NCBI RefSeq assembly: GCF_009858245.1
Contig: NZ_VMSB01000001.1
Coordinates: 1,054,001-1,118,000, forward strand
Source: Ornithinibacter aureus
Lineage (GTDB): Bacteria; Actinomycetota; Actinomycetes; Actinomycetales; Dermatophilaceae
Length of the DNA: 64,000 bases
Direction: 5' to 3'
In this document: positions 27,305 to 37,383 of the stretch, in pieces
Position numbering within the stretch: position 1 is the first letter of the stretch
Layout: each line of letters begins with the position of its first letter
Notes under the pieces: generated by a model
Told to the model about the DNA's origin: nothing
The model's database searches: none
What the model saw: the letters and a program-made list of their open reading frames with translations, nothing else
Position numbers and translations under genes: made by a program

Positions 27305-29271
27305 GGCGCGGCCGTCATCCGCTCCCGGCCGGAGCCGAGGACGGTCAGCGGCAGGAGGGTCTTGCCGGTGGGTCCGATCTCGATCTGCGTGCCCATCTGG
27401 GGGCAGACCCCGCAGTCGAAGCAGGGCGTCCAGCGGCAGTCCTCGACCTCGGTCTCGTCGAGCGAGTCCAGCCAGTCCTGCCAGAGCCATTCCTTGTCGA
27501 GCCCGGAGTCGATGTGGTCCCAGGGCAGCACCTCGGCCTCCTCGCGCTCGCGCGTGGTGTACCAGGCGACGTCGACCCCGAAGGCCGACAGCTCGCGCTC
27601 GGCGGCGGCCATCCACCGGTCGTAGGAGAAGTGCTCGGACCACCCGTCGAAGCGGGCGCCGTCACGCCACACGGCCTCGATGACCCGCCCGACCCGGCGG
27701 TCACCGCGCGAGAGCAAACCCTCGACGATGCCCGGCTTGCCGTCGTGGTAGCGGAAGCCGATGGCCGAGCCGTAGCGGCGGTCGGAGCGGATCGCCTGGC
27801 GCAGCTTGTCGAGCCGCGCGTCGGTCTCGTCGGCGCCGAGCTGGGCGGCCCACTGGAACGGGGTGTGCGGCTTGGGCACGAAGCCGCCGATGGAGACGGT
27901 GCAGCGGATGTCACGGCGACCGCTGACCTCACGCCCGGTGTCGATGACCCGCTTCGCGAGCTCGGCGATCTGCAGGACGTCCTCGTCGGTCTCGGTCGGC
28001 AGCCCGCACATGAAGTAGAGCTTCACCTGGCGCCAGCCGGCACCGTATGCGGCGGCGACCGTGCGGATGAGGTCGTCCTCGGTGACCATCTTGTTGATGA
28101 CCTTGCGGATGCGCTCGGAGCCACCCTCGGGGGCGAAGGTCAGGCCCGAACGGCGACCGTTGCGGGTCAGCTCGTTGGCCAGGTCGATGTTGAAGGCGTC
28201 GACGCGCGTCGACGGCAGCGACAGGCCGGTGTTCGTGCCCTCGTAACGATCCGCGAGCCCCTTGGCGACCGACGCGATCTCGGTGTGGTCGGCCGAGCTC
28301 AGCGAGAGCAGGCCGACTTCCTCGAAGCCGGTGGCGGCCAGGCCGCGCTCGACCATCTCGCCGATGCCCGTGATGCTGCGCTCGCGCACGGGGCGGGTGA
28401 TCATGCCCGCCTGGCAGAACCGGCACCCACGGGTGCAGCCACGGAAGATCTCGACCGACATCCGCTCGTGCACCGACTCGGCGAGCGGCACGAGCGGCTG
28501 CTTGGGGTAGGGCCACGCGTCGAGGTCCATGACGGTGTGCTTGGCCACCCGCCACGGCACCTGCGGGAAGGCCGGGTTCGGCGCGATGCGCTGGATGCGG
28601 CCGTCGGGCAGGTAGCTGACGTCATAGAACTGCGGCACGTAGACCCCACCCGTGCGCGCGAGGCGAAGCAGGATCTCCTGGCGACCACCCGGCATCCCCT
28701 CGTGCTTCCACGCGGCGACGATGTCGGTGATCGCGAGCACGGCTTCCTCACCGTCGCCGACCACGGCGGCGTCGATGAAGTCGGCGATCGTCTCGGGGTT
28801 GAACGCGGCGTGGCCGCCCGCGACGACGATCGGGTGGCTCTCGTCGCGGTCGACGGCGTGCAGCGGGATGCCGGCGAGGTCGAGTGCCGTGAGCATGTTC
28901 GTGTAGCCGAGCTCGGTGGAGAACGACAGGCCGAACAGGTCGAAGTCGCCGACCGGGCGGTGGGCGTCGACGGTGAACTGGGGCACCTGGTGCTCGCGCA
29001 TGAGTGCCTCGAGGTCGGGCCAGACCGCGTAGGTGCGCTCGGCCAAGGCGTCTGCCCGCTCGTTGAGCACTTCGTAGAGGATCATGACGCCCTGGTTGGG
29101 CACGCCCACCTCGTAGGCGTCGGGGTACATCAGGGCCCAGCGCACGGTGTGCTCGGCGCCGACGTCCCACGGCTTGACGGTCGAGTTCAGCTCACCGCCG
29201 ACGTACTGGATCGGCTTGCTCACCTGCTCGAGAAGGGGCTCGAGGGAGCGGAAGATCGACTGACCGGGCAT
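27301..29271 (-). CDS. TIGR03960 B12-binding radical SAM protein
   Basis: The 656-aa protein has an N-terminal cobalamin-binding-like domain (VGDFDLFGLSFSTELGYTN ... VVAGGHAAFNPE) and a radical-SAM domain with the 4Fe-4S motif RGCTRGCRFCQAG. A C-terminal cysteine pattern, DCRWTPCFDCGVCPQMG, suggests a second cluster. The family partners with TIGR03936; the reaction is unknown, with RNA or ribosome modification suspected from its fixed position upstream of rne. Here the partner is 11 kb away and a sensor kinase overlaps the 3' end. Confidence 0.93.
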   Translation of the reverse strand: MPGQSIFRSLEPLLEQVSKPIQYVGGELNSTVKPWDVGAEHTVRWALMYPDAYEVGVPNQGVMILYEVLNERADALAERTYAVWPDLEALMREHQVPQFTVDAHRPVGDFDLFGLSFSTELGYTNMLTALDLAGIPLHAVDRDESHPIVVAGGHAAFNPETIADFIDAAVVGDGEEAVLAITDIVAAWKHEGMPGGRQEILLRLARTGGVYVPQFYDVSYLPDGRIQRIAPNPAFPQVPWRVAKHTVMDLDAWPYPKQPLVPLAESVHERMSVEIFRGCTRGCRFCQAGMITRPVRERSITGIGEMVERGLAATGFEEVGLLSLSSADHTEIASVAKGLADRYEGTNTGLSLPSTRVDAFNIDLANELTRNGRRSGLTFAPEGGSERIRKVINKMVTEDDLIRTVAAAYGAGWRQVKLYFMCGLPTETDEDVLQIAELAKRVIDTGREVSGRRDIRCTVSIGGFVPKPHTPFQWAAQLGADETDARLDKLRQAIRSDRRYGSAIGFRYHDGKPGIVEGLLSRGDRRVGRVIEAVWRDGARFDGWSEHFSYDRWMAAAERELSAFGVDVAWYTTREREEAEVLPWDHIDSGLDKEWLWQDWLDSLDETEVEDCRWTPCFDCGVCPQMGTQIEIGPTGKTLLPLTVLGSGRERMTAAP

Positions 29272-29313
29272 CCCCCAAGGGTATGCGGGTCAGCGCACTG
29301 CGCCCAAAACCCA

Positions 29314-29386
29314 CGACGTCGTGCGACGTGTGCGCGGTTTTCGCGCGGGAGCCGGGCTGGAACCGCACCGAAGTCGCACGACGTCG
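29314..29386. repeat. 14-bp inverted repeat between radical-SAM and fadD genes
   Basis: CGACGTCGTGCGAC at 29314-29327 is repeated inverted at 29373-29386, with a 45-bp spacer. It lies between the start of the radical-SAM gene and the fadD terminator. It may be an operator pair or a terminator-like fold. Confidence 0.6.
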
Positions 29387-29437
29387 GGATGCCGGGGGTG
29401 TGGTGTGGCGGGCGGGTCCAGGGTGTCGGTGGGCCTG

Positions 29438-29473
29438 ACGACGCCCCCGGCCGCAGTGGCCGGGGGGCGTCGT
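29438..29473 (-). terminator. Terminator of the acyl-CoA synthetase gene
   Basis: A 15-bp stem (29438-29452 with 29458-29473, one bulged G) and a 5-nt loop lie 59 bp beyond the fadD stop codon on the minus strand. Confidence 0.7.
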
Positions 29474-29531
29474 GACGTGGTGCGGGCCGTGCAGGTGCCG
29501 CAGGCCGTCCCAGGTGGAGCAGACCGCCAGG

Positions 29532-31427
29532 TCAGCCCGTGTAGTGGGCGTCCAGCCGGTCCTTGTACTTGTCGGCCACGACCTTGCGCTTGAGCTTCAG
29601 GCTCGGCGTGAGCTCGCCGGCCTCGATGGTGAGGTCGTTCTCGAGGATGGTGAACTTCTTGATCGTCTCCCACCGGTTGAGCCCGGAGTTGAGCTGGTCG
29701 ACGTAGCCCTGCACCATCTGGCGGCAGGCGTCGGAGGTGACGATCTCGGTGTAGGACTTGCCCTCCATGCCGTTGGCCGCGGCCCAGCCGGCGATCGCGT
29801 CGGGGTCCAGGGTCACCAGGGCCGAGACGAAGTTGCGGTCGGCGCCGTGGACGACGAGCTGGCTGGCGTAGGGGCACAGGCCCTTGAACGTCGACTCGAT
29901 GATCGAGGGGGCGACGTACTTGCCGTTGCTGGTCTTGAACAGGTCCTTCTTGCGGTCGGTGATCCGCAGGAAGCCGCGCTCGTCGAGCTCACCGATGTCA
30001 CCGGTGTGCAGCCAGCCCTCGGAGTCGATCGTCTCGGCGGTCGCGTCGGGGTTGTTGTGGTAGCCCTCCATGTTGCCCGGGCCCCGCAGCAGCACCTCAC
30101 CGTCGCCGGCGATCTGCACCTCGGTCTTGGGCAGCGGCCAGCCGACCGTGCCGTAGCGGTAGCCGCGCGGGCGGGCCACGAACGACGCGGCGCTGGTCTC
30201 GGTCATCCCGTAGCCCTCGAGGATCTGCATGCCCATCGAGTCGAACCACCGGGCCACGTCGTTGTTCAGGGCCGCCGAGCCGGAGATGAAGAAGCGGACG
30301 CGTCCACCGAACCGCTCGCGGATCTTGGTGCCGATGACCTTGTCGGTGAAGGAGTGCTTGAGCGCCAGCATGCCCGAGGGGCTCTTGCCCTGCTCGCGCA
30401 GCTCGCTGACCTCGCGGCCGACGTCACTGGCCAGGTGGAACAGCTTGGCCTTCACCCCGCCCTCGGCCTCCATCATCATGCTGATCCGGCCGTAGGCCTT
30501 CTCGAAGATGCGCGGGGCCGCACCCATGAACGTGGGCTTCACGACGGCCAGGTTGTCGACGATCTTGTCGATGCGGCCGTCGATGGCCGTCGGGAACCCG
30601 ATCTGCAGGGGCAGGGTCAGCAGCACCTTGCCGAAGACGTGCGCGAGTGGCAGCCACAGGTACTGCAGGTCGTCTTCGTTGAGGATGTGCGTGCTGGCGA
30701 CCGCCGCACCCTCGTACGTCCAGGCGCTGTGCCGCAGGCGCACACCCTTCGGGCGACCGGTGGTGCCCGAGGTGTAGATGATCGTCGCGAGCTGGTCGTG
30801 CTGGATGCCGTCGATACGGGCGTCGATGGCGCCCGGGTCGCCGGCGAGGTACTCACGGCCGAGCTGGCGGACCTGCTCGAGGTTCAGCGTCCAGGCGTCG
30901 CTGTCGTCGACCTCGGCGTCGAAGACGATGACCCGGCTCACGGCCGGGGTGCTCGCGCGGATGCCGCGCAGCTTGTCGAGCTGGTCGGCGTTCTCGGCGA
31001 AGATCACCTTGGTGCCGGAGTCGGCGAGGATGAACGCGACGTCGTCGGCCATCGTCGTCGGGTAGATCGTCGTGGTCGCACCGCCGGCGACCATCGTGGC
31101 CAGGTCGGCGAGGGCCCACTCGTACCGCGTGCTCGAGGCGATGGCGACGCGGTCCTCGGGCTCGACGCCGAGTGCGATCAGGCCGGCACCGAGCTCGCGG
31201 ACCACGACGTCGACCTCGGCCCAGGTGTCGGTGACCCACTCGTCACCCTCGGGCTTGACGTTGGCGTACATGAAGGCGGGCCCGTTCGGGCTCGCCGCAA
31301 CGCGGTCGCGGAAGAGGTGCCCAACGCTCTGGGCCTCGTTGTCGAAGATCGCCTGGTCGACGGGCTCGTCGGCGGGGGTGTTGATCTGGGGGGCAGCTGT
31401 GGGCATGTCGTACATCGTCCTCGTCAT
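29532..31427 (-). CDS. fadD: Long-chain fatty-acid--CoA ligase (AMP-binding)
   Basis: The 631-aa ANL-superfamily enzyme activates long-chain fatty acids to acyl-CoA via acyl-AMP. P-loop TIIYTSGTTGRPKGVRL, LEGYGMTETSAA, the hinge region WLHTGDIGELDERGFLRITD and GELTPSLKLKRKVV near the C-terminus are the FadD15/ACSL features. The protein is cytoplasmic or membrane-associated. There are three possible ATG starts within 8 codons; the first is given. It is monocistronic, with its own terminator. Confidence 0.93.
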   Translation of the reverse strand: MTRTMYDMPTAAPQINTPADEPVDQAIFDNEAQSVGHLFRDRVAASPNGPAFMYANVKPEGDEWVTDTWAEVDVVVRELGAGLIALGVEPEDRVAIASSTRYEWALADLATMVAGGATTTIYPTTMADDVAFILADSGTKVIFAENADQLDKLRGIRASTPAVSRVIVFDAEVDDSDAWTLNLEQVRQLGREYLAGDPGAIDARIDGIQHDQLATIIYTSGTTGRPKGVRLRHSAWTYEGAAVASTHILNEDDLQYLWLPLAHVFGKVLLTLPLQIGFPTAIDGRIDKIVDNLAVVKPTFMGAAPRIFEKAYGRISMMMEAEGGVKAKLFHLASDVGREVSELREQGKSPSGMLALKHSFTDKVIGTKIRERFGGRVRFFISGSAALNNDVARWFDSMGMQILEGYGMTETSAASFVARPRGYRYGTVGWPLPKTEVQIAGDGEVLLRGPGNMEGYHNNPDATAETIDSEGWLHTGDIGELDERGFLRITDRKKDLFKTSNGKYVAPSIIESTFKGLCPYASQLVVHGADRNFVSALVTLDPDAIAGWAAANGMEGKSYTEIVTSDACRQMVQGYVDQLNSGLNRWETIKKFTILENDLTIEAGELTPSLKLKRKVVADKYKDRLDAHYTG

Positions 31428-31550
31428 TGGGGGCCGGTGGTGCCGAATCCTGTCACATGGACGTGCCCGACGGAACGTGTTGCCGATTGTTGTTACCGGT
31501 GAGTTGCCCCACGCACGCGCTCACGGCATCCAACCCGGCCTCAACCCCGA

Positions 31551-31600
31551 CGAACGTGGGTGAAGATCGTCGTCCAGCCGACGATCATCACCCACGTTCG
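31551..31600. repeat. Dispersed hairpin repeat, copy 1
   Basis: Two 22-bp arms (31551-31572, 31579-31600) with one mismatch enclose a 6-nt loop, 17 bp after the ribF stop. It belongs to the same family as copies at 48106-48159 and 49203-49264. Its loop TCCAGC is the complement of their GCTGGA, so this copy is inverted. It may act as the ribF terminator. Confidence 0.85.
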
Positions 31601-31616
31601 CGAAAGACGGTCTGGC

Positions 31617-32585
31617 TCAGTCCGGGACGATCCTCGCCAGCAGCTCGCGACAGCGCTCGACGTCGCTGGCCATGGCCTCGAGGAGCTCCTCGACGCTGTC
31701 GAAGCGCAGGGTGGGCCGGATGTGGGCGGTGAACTCGACCATCACGCGCTCGTCGTAGAGGTCGAGGTCGTCACGGTCGAGCACGTAGGCCTCGACCGTG
31801 CGCCGGTCCTGCGTCTGAAACGTCGGGTTCGTGCCGACGCTGATCGCCGCCGGCATGGTGCGGTCCGGCTCCCCGGGCGAGCGGTCCAGGCGGGTGAGCC
31901 ACCCGGCATACACGCCCTCCTGGGGCACCAGGCCGAGCGAGTCCGCGGACAGGTTCGCCGTCGGGTAGCCCAGCCCCCGCCCCCGGTGGTTGCCGTGGAC
32001 GACGGTGCCCACGACCCGGTGCGGACGGCCCAGGATGCGCGCGGCCTCACCGACCTCGCCGGCCCGCAGGTGGCTGCGCACGACGGTCGAGGAGAAGCGC
32101 TCGCCGTCACCCACGTCGTCGAGGGTGACGACCTCGAACCCGAACTGCTCCCCCAGGTCGGCCAGGGTCGAGACGTCGCCGGAGTTGCGGTACCCGAAGC
32201 GGGTGTCCATCCCGACGACCACACAGCGGGCCGACAACCCGCGCACGAAGACCTCGCGGACGAAGTCCTCCGGCTGCTGCATGGCGAACTCGGGGGTGAA
32301 GTCCATGACGAGCAGTCCGTCGATGCCGGTGTCCTCGATGAGGTCGTCGCGGATCTCGCCCGGGGCGATCAGCTCGGGGGCGGACTCGGGGCGAAGCACG
32401 GCCACCGGGTGCGGGTCGAAGGTCACCGCGACCGAGGGCAGGCCGAGCCGGTGCCCGGACTCGATGAGGGCGTTCAGCACGGCGCGGTGACCGCGGTGCA
32501 CCCCGTCGAAGTTGCCGAGGGTGACGACGCAGGGCCTCAGGGCCTCAGGTGTCTCTGACGGGTCGGACCAACGGTGCACGCGCAC
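31617..32585 (-). CDS. ribF: Bifunctional riboflavin kinase/FAD synthetase
   Basis: The 322-aa RibF makes FMN and FAD. The FAD-synthetase domain has TLGNFDGVHRGHR at residues 22-34 and FDPHPVAV; the flavokinase domain begins GRPHRVVGTVVHGNHRGRGLGYPTANL and contains VEAYVLD. A GTG start is used. It follows truB by 3 bp, the last member of the nusA-infB-truB-ribF chain. FMN from this enzyme would supply the flavin proteins at 43-46 kb. Confidence 0.96.
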   Translation of the reverse strand: MRVHRWSDPSETPEALRPCVVTLGNFDGVHRGHRAVLNALIESGHRLGLPSVAVTFDPHPVAVLRPESAPELIAPGEIRDDLIEDTGIDGLLVMDFTPEFAMQQPEDFVREVFVRGLSARCVVVGMDTRFGYRNSGDVSTLADLGEQFGFEVVTLDDVGDGERFSSTVVRSHLRAGEVGEAARILGRPHRVVGTVVHGNHRGRGLGYPTANLSADSLGLVPQEGVYAGWLTRLDRSPGEPDRTMPAAISVGTNPTFQTQDRRTVEAYVLDRDDLDLYDERVMVEFTAHIRPTLRFDSVEELLEAMASDVERCRELLARIVPD

Positions 32586-32588
32586 ACT

Positions 32589-33515
32589 CTACGAAGTCGA
32601 GGGCGAGAAGACGACGAGGCTGCGTGCGGTGGGACGGGACTCGTCCAGCATGGCCACGAGTCGCCCGTCCGGGGCGATCGCCGCAACCACCTCTGTGCGG
32701 CCCGCAAACTCTGACGGCAGCCGCTGCCCGAAGCCGATCGTGCGCGCCTGCGCCTCGTCGACCTCACGCACCGCGAACGCGGCGCGAGCCGCCTGCGCGA
32801 GGGGCGTGACCGGCATCCGTTCACCCTGGCGAGCCTCCAGGTCAGCCAGCGGGTGCGCGTGCTCGAGGGTGAACCCGCCGACGCGGGTGCGGCGCAGGGC
32901 GGTCAGGTGCCCCCCGGTGCCCAGCGCTGCGCCCAGGTCGCGCGCGAGGGCACGCACGTAGGTGCCGGACGACACGGTCACCTCGACGTCGACGTCGAGC
33001 ACCACGGTGCCGTCGACGTCGAGGGCCCGCACGTCGCCGATCTCGAAGCGGGAGACGGTGACCGGGCGTGCGGGCAGGTCGACCGGCTCCCCCGCACGCA
33101 CCCGGTGGTAGGCGCGCTCACCCTTGACCTTGATGGCGCTCACGGCGCTCGGGACCTGCTCGATGTCGCCCGTCAGGGTCGCGGCCGCGGCCCGCACGGC
33201 ATCCACCTCGACACCCGCGGCCCCGGCGGATGCCGTGACCTCACCCTCCGCGTCGTCGGTCAGGGTCGACTGGCCGAGACGGATCGTCGCCGTGTAGTCC
33301 TTGTCGCACCCCACGAGGAAGGTCAGCAGCCGCGTCGCCCGACCGACCCCGAGCACGAGCACGCCGGTGGCCATGGGGTCGAGCGTGCCGGCGTGGCCCA
33401 CCTTGCGGGTGGCGCACAACCGACGGCCACGCGCGACGACGTCGTGGCTGGTCCACCCCTGGGGCTTGTCGACGACGAGGATGCCGTCGGGCGTGGGGTC
33501 AGCGGGCGTCGTCAC
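32589..33515 (-). CDS. truB: tRNA pseudouridine(55) synthase
   Basis: The 308-aa TruB isomerises U55 in the tRNA T-loop. GILVVDKPQGWTSHDVV and the catalytic aspartate motif VGHAGTLDPMATGVLVLGVG lie near the N-terminus; AIKVKGERAYHRVR and SSGTYVRALARDLG follow, with a C-terminal actinobacterial extension. GTG at 33515 is the start, which overlaps the end of rbfA by 17 bp; the longer frame upstream is rbfA read out of frame. Confidence 0.96.
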   Translation of the reverse strand: MTTPADPTPDGILVVDKPQGWTSHDVVARGRRLCATRKVGHAGTLDPMATGVLVLGVGRATRLLTFLVGCDKDYTATIRLGQSTLTDDAEGEVTASAGAAGVEVDAVRAAAATLTGDIEQVPSAVSAIKVKGERAYHRVRAGEPVDLPARPVTVSRFEIGDVRALDVDGTVVLDVDVEVTVSSGTYVRALARDLGAALGTGGHLTALRRTRVGGFTLEHAHPLADLEARQGERMPVTPLAQAARAAFAVREVDEAQARTIGFGQRLPSEFAGRTEVVAAIAPDGRLVAMLDESRPTARSLVVFSPSTS

Positions 33516-34008
33516 CGACGGCTTCGTCCACGTCATCCACGTCGTCACCGTCGCCACCGTCGATGTCTTCGGCGTCGTCCTCGTCGACCTCGCGGTCCTT
33601 CTTGTACGGGTCGGCGTCCCCGGCGTGCACGGCACCGGCAGCGGCCGCCGCCACGGCGGCGTCGCGCTCCTTGGCCTCGCGCAGGAGGTCCTCCAGATGC
33701 GCCGCGGTCTCCGGGATCGCGTCGGCGATGAACTCCAGCGACGGCGTGAGGCGGATGCCGAGCTGCTTGCCGACGAACGAGCGCAGCTTTCCGCGGTTCT
33801 GCTCGAGCAGGCGGGCGGTCTGCGCGCGCTGGGCGGCGTCGCCGAAGACGGTGTAGAAGAGCGAGGCGTGCTGGAGGTCACCGGTGACCTTGACGTCGGT
33901 GATCGTCACGAACCCGAGGTCGGGGTCCTTGACGATCGCGTCGAGGTTGGCTGCCGTCAGCGTCTTGATGCGGTCGGCGATCTTCTGGGCGCGTGCGGTG
34001 TCGGCCAC
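33499..34008 (-). CDS. rbfA: Ribosome-binding factor A
   Basis: The 169-aa RbfA is a KH-fold 30S maturation factor. The domain runs over residues 1-115 (AQKIADRIKTLTAANL, FVTITDVKVTGDLQHASLFY, LGIRLTPSLEFIAD). A tail of about 45 residues is extremely acidic (EDDAEDIDGGDGDDVDDVDE), an extension common in this order. It overlaps truB by 17 bp. Confidence 0.95.
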   Translation of the reverse strand: MADTARAQKIADRIKTLTAANLDAIVKDPDLGFVTITDVKVTGDLQHASLFYTVFGDAAQRAQTARLLEQNRGKLRSFVGKQLGIRLTPSLEFIADAIPETAAHLEDLLREAKERDAAVAAAAAGAVHAGDADPYKKDREVDEDDAEDIDGGDGDDVDDVDEAVGDDAR

Positions 34009-34128
34009 GGCTCCTCCTTGAGGTCCTCGGATGGGGCGGCACCCACCCTAGTGACGGGTGCCGGTGACGGCGCCGGGCGGCATCCGGCCATTCGGATGCC
34101 GCCCGGTCACCGGTCGTGCTGCCTCGCG

Positions 34129-36936
34129 TCAGGCGCGGGGCTTTTCTCGCATCTCGTACGTGCTGATGAGGTCATCGAGCTGCAGGTCGTTGAAGGATCC
34201 GAGGTTGATACCGCACTCGAAGCCCTCGCGGACCTCGGTGACGTCGTCCTTGAACCGACGCAGACCGGCGATCTCGATGTTCTCGGCCACGACGACCCCG
34301 TTGCGGGTGATCCGCGCCCGGGTGCCGCGCTTGATCTCGCCGCTGCGAACGATCGAGCCGGCGATGTTGCCGAACTTGCTGCTGCGGAAGATCTCGCGGA
34401 TCTGCGCGGTGCCGAGCTCGACCTCCTCGAACTCCGGCTTGAGCATGCCCTTGAGGGCCTGCTCGATCTCGTCGATCGCCTGGTAGATGACCGAGTAGTA
34501 CCGGATCTCGACGCCCTCGCGCTCGGCGACCTCGGCGTTCTGGCCCTCGGCACGAACGTTGAAGCCGATGATGATGGCGTTGGAGGCCATCGCGAGGTTG
34601 ATGTTGTTCAGCGTGATGGCGCCGACGCCGCGGTCGATGATCCGCAGGTCGACCTCCTCGCCGACGTCGATCTGGAGCAGGGCGTCCTCGAGCGCTTCGA
34701 CGGAACCCGACACGTCACCCTTGAGGATGAGGTTGAGGGTGTCGACCTTGCCCGCCGCGAGGGCCTCGTTGAGGTCCTCGAGGGAGATGCGCTTGCGAGC
34801 CTTGGCCAGGCTGGCCTGGCGGTCGGCTGCTTCGCGCTTCTCGGCGATCTGGCGTGCCGTGCGGTCGTCGGGGGCGACGACGAAGGTGTCGCCGGCCCGC
34901 GGGACCGAGGACAGACCGAGCACCTGCACCGGACGCGACGGGGTCGCCTCGGTGAGCGCGTTGCCGTGCTCGTCGAGCATGGCCCGCACACGACCGTGCG
35001 AGGAGCCGGCGACGATCGCGTCACCGACCCGCAGCGTGCCGGACTGGATGAGCACGGTCGCCGTGGCGCCACGCCCCTTGTCCAGGTTCGCCTCGATGGC
35101 GATGCCGCGTGCGTCGCGGTCGGGGTTGGCCCGAAGGTCCAGCGCCGCGTCGGCGGTGAGCAGCACGGCCTCGAGCAGCTGGTCGATGTTCTGACCCTGC
35201 TTGGCCGAGACGTCAACGAACATCGTCTCGCCGCCGTACTCCTCTGCCACGAGGTTGTACTCGGTCAGCTGCTGACGGATCTTGCTCGGGTTGGCACCCT
35301 CGACGTCGATCTTGTTGACCGCGACGACGATCGGCACGTCGGCCGCCTGGGCGTGGTTGAGCGCCTCGATGGTCTGCGGCATGACGCCGTCGTCCGCCGC
35401 GACCACGAGGATCGCGATGTCGGTGACCTTGGCACCACGGGCACGCATGGCGGTGAACGCCTCGTGACCCGGGGTGTCGATGAAGGTGATCGGCCGGTCG
35501 ACGCCCTCGTGCTCCTTGTGGATCTGGTAGGCGCCGATGTGCTGGGTGATGCCGCCGGCCTCGCCGGCAGCGACCTCGGCGTTGCGGATCGCGTCGAGCA
35601 GACGCGTCTTGCCGTGGTCGACGTGACCCATGACGGTGACGACGGGCGGGCGGGCCTCGAGGTCGTCCTCGTCCTCGGAGTCGACACCGATCTCGAGGTC
35701 GATGTTGAAGGAGTCGAAGAGCTCGCGCTCCTCCTCCTCCGGGGAGACCATGCGGATGTCGTAGCCGAGCTCGCTGCCGAGGAGCTTGAAGGTGTCCTCG
35801 TCCAGGCTCTGGGTGGCCGTGGCCATCTCACCGAGGTGGAACAGCACCGTCACCAGCGAACCGGGGTTGGCGTTGATCTTGTCGGCGAAGTCGGACAGGC
35901 TCGCGCCCTGACGGATCTGGATGATCGTCGTGCCGTCACCACGGGGGACGCTCACACCGCCGATCGACGGTGCCTGCATCTCCTCGAACTCCATGCGCTT
36001 CGCGCGCTTGGACTTGCGGGCACGACCGGGTCGTCCACCGCCACGGCCGAAGGCACCCTGGGTGCCACCGCGACCGCCGGGGCCGCTGCGGAAACCACCG
36101 GGGCCGCCCGGACGGCCGGCGAAACCGCCACCGCCACCACCGGGTCGCGCACCTGCGCCACCGGGCGCACCGGGGCGACCGGCGCCACGGGCCGGACGCT
36201 CACCCGGACGGCCGACCGCAGAACGGTCGGGCATCATGCCGGGGCTGGGGCGCGGGCCACCGGGGCGCGGACCGGCAGCGCCGGCACCTGCACCACCGGG
36301 GCGAGGACCGCCCGGACGGCTCTGCGGCCGGGGCATGCCCTGGCTCGGAGCGAAGGGGTTGTTGCCGGGGCGAGCGGGCTCGCGGGTGCGACCCATCCCC
36401 TGGCTCGGCGCGAACGGATTGTTGCCCGGGCGCGGGGTGTTCGGACGCGGCGCGCCGGGACGCGGTGCGCCCTGGCCGGCGCCACCCTCGCGGGCGGCAG
36501 GTGCGGCCGGGGCTGCCGGAGCAGCGGGAGCCGCCGGGGCGGGGGCTGCCGGCGCAGGTGCCGACGGAGCCGCGGGGGCCGGCGCGGCCGGGGCTGCCGC
36601 CGCAGGTGCTGCCGGGGCTGCGGGCGCCGGAGCCGACGGAGCGGCGGGAGCCGGTGCCGACGGGGCGGGCGCAGCGGGAGCGGGGGCTGCCGGAGCAGGC
36701 GTCGCCGCGGCCGGTGCCGACGGGGCTGCCGGTGCCGGACGCGCCGGAGCAGCAGGTGCTGCCGGGGCAGCAGGAGCCTCGGCAGGGTACTTCTCGTTGT
36801 AGCGCCGGACCACGGGGGCTTCCACCGTCGAACTGGCGCTCTTGACGTACTCGCCCATGCCGTTCAGGCGCTCGAGGAGGACCTTGCTGGTCACTCCGAG
36901 CTCCTTGGCAAGTGCGCTCACACGGACTTTAGACAC
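34129..36936 (-). CDS. infB: Translation initiation factor IF-2
   Basis: The 935-aa IF-2 delivers initiator tRNA. An IF2_N domain ([20 protein letters not shown]) is followed by a long Ala/Pro stretch (about residues 52-150), then an Arg/Gly/Pro-rich region in which [11 protein letters not shown] occurs twice in tandem. The G domain ([31 protein letters not shown]) and domains II-IV follow. GTG start with AGGAG about 5 nt upstream. The 120-bp gap to rbfA separates it slightly from the next genes. Confidence 0.97.
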   Translation of the reverse strand: MSKVRVSALAKELGVTSKVLLERLNGMGEYVKSASSTVEAPVVRRYNEKYPAEAPAAPAAPAAPARPAPAAPSAPAAATPAPAAPAPAAPAPSAPAPAAPSAPAPAAPAAPAAAAPAAPAPAAPSAPAPAAPAPAAPAAPAAPAAPAAREGGAGQGAPRPGAPRPNTPRPGNNPFAPSQGMGRTREPARPGNNPFAPSQGMPRPQSRPGGPRPGGAGAGAAGPRPGGPRPSPGMMPDRSAVGRPGERPARGAGRPGAPGGAGARPGGGGGGFAGRPGGPGGFRSGPGGRGGTQGAFGRGGGRPGRARKSKRAKRMEFEEMQAPSIGGVSVPRGDGTTIIQIRQGASLSDFADKINANPGSLVTVLFHLGEMATATQSLDEDTFKLLGSELGYDIRMVSPEEEERELFDSFNIDLEIGVDSEDEDDLEARPPVVTVMGHVDHGKTRLLDAIRNAEVAAGEAGGITQHIGAYQIHKEHEGVDRPITFIDTPGHEAFTAMRARGAKVTDIAILVVAADDGVMPQTIEALNHAQAADVPIVVAVNKIDVEGANPSKIRQQLTEYNLVAEEYGGETMFVDVSAKQGQNIDQLLEAVLLTADAALDLRANPDRDARGIAIEANLDKGRGATATVLIQSGTLRVGDAIVAGSSHGRVRAMLDEHGNALTEATPSRPVQVLGLSSVPRAGDTFVVAPDDRTARQIAEKREAADRQASLAKARKRISLEDLNEALAAGKVDTLNLILKGDVSGSVEALEDALLQIDVGEEVDLRIIDRGVGAITLNNINLAMASNAIIIGFNVRAEGQNAEVAEREGVEIRYYSVIYQAIDEIEQALKGMLKPEFEEVELGTAQIREIFRSSKFGNIAGSIVRSGEIKRGTRARITRNGVVVAENIEIAGLRRFKDDVTEVREGFECGINLGSFNDLQLDDLISTYEMREKPRA

Positions 36937-36994
36937 TTTTCTCCTGTCCAGGTCCGTGCGTCGTGCGCGGACCGTCGTTACAGCTGGGGGGTGC

Positions 36995-37363
36995 TCATCG
37001 CTGAGTACTCATCGGGTGCTCATCAGCGTCAAACCCGCTTTCGGTTTCATGCTCGGACGGTGGTTCCTGCAGGTGGGCCCTGACCCAGTGCTCGACGGCA
37101 CTGTGGTCGGCGGGTGTGCTCGTTCGCAACGCCCGACCGAACGCCCGCCGACGAACGGCGAGCTCCAGGCACGAGAACCCCGGGTGCAGCCATGCGCCGC
37201 GCCCCGGGAGACGGCGCTCAGGATCGGGGAGAACGACAGGGATGCCGTCCGCGCCGGTCCCGAGGACCACTCGCAGGAGTGCCGACCGGCTATCCGCCCC
37301 ACGACACCCGATACAGGTGCGAATCGGGTGACCGGGCCGGAGTCCAGTCCGATCGGTAACCAC
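36995..37363 (-). CDS. ylxR: YlxR (DUF448) RNA-binding protein
   Basis: This short protein of 122 aa has the YlxR signature [20 protein letters not shown]. It also has [28 protein letters not shown], in the fixed place between nusA and infB. YlxR/RnpM proteins bind RNase P RNA in Firmicutes. GTG at 37363 is chosen because longer frames overlap nusA. The C-terminal 25 residues are acidic and not conserved. Confidence 0.88.
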   Translation of the reverse strand: MVTDRTGLRPGHPIRTCIGCRGADSRSALLRVVLGTGADGIPVVLPDPERRLPGRGAWLHPGFSCLELAVRRRAFGRALRTSTPADHSAVEHWVRAHLQEPPSEHETESGFDADEHPMSTQR

Positions 37364-37383
37364 CAGCCTACCGCCTAGGTGCC

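Noticed and set aside
31551-31600. Riboswitch upstream of fadD or in ribF
   Set aside because: The segment is a simple hairpin 3' of ribF with homologues elsewhere; no FMN-aptamer signature is present.
33301-37083. 1260-codon plus-strand open frame opposite infB, rbfA and truB
   Set aside because: It is the antisense image of repetitive GC-rich coding DNA; the minus-strand genes are unambiguous.
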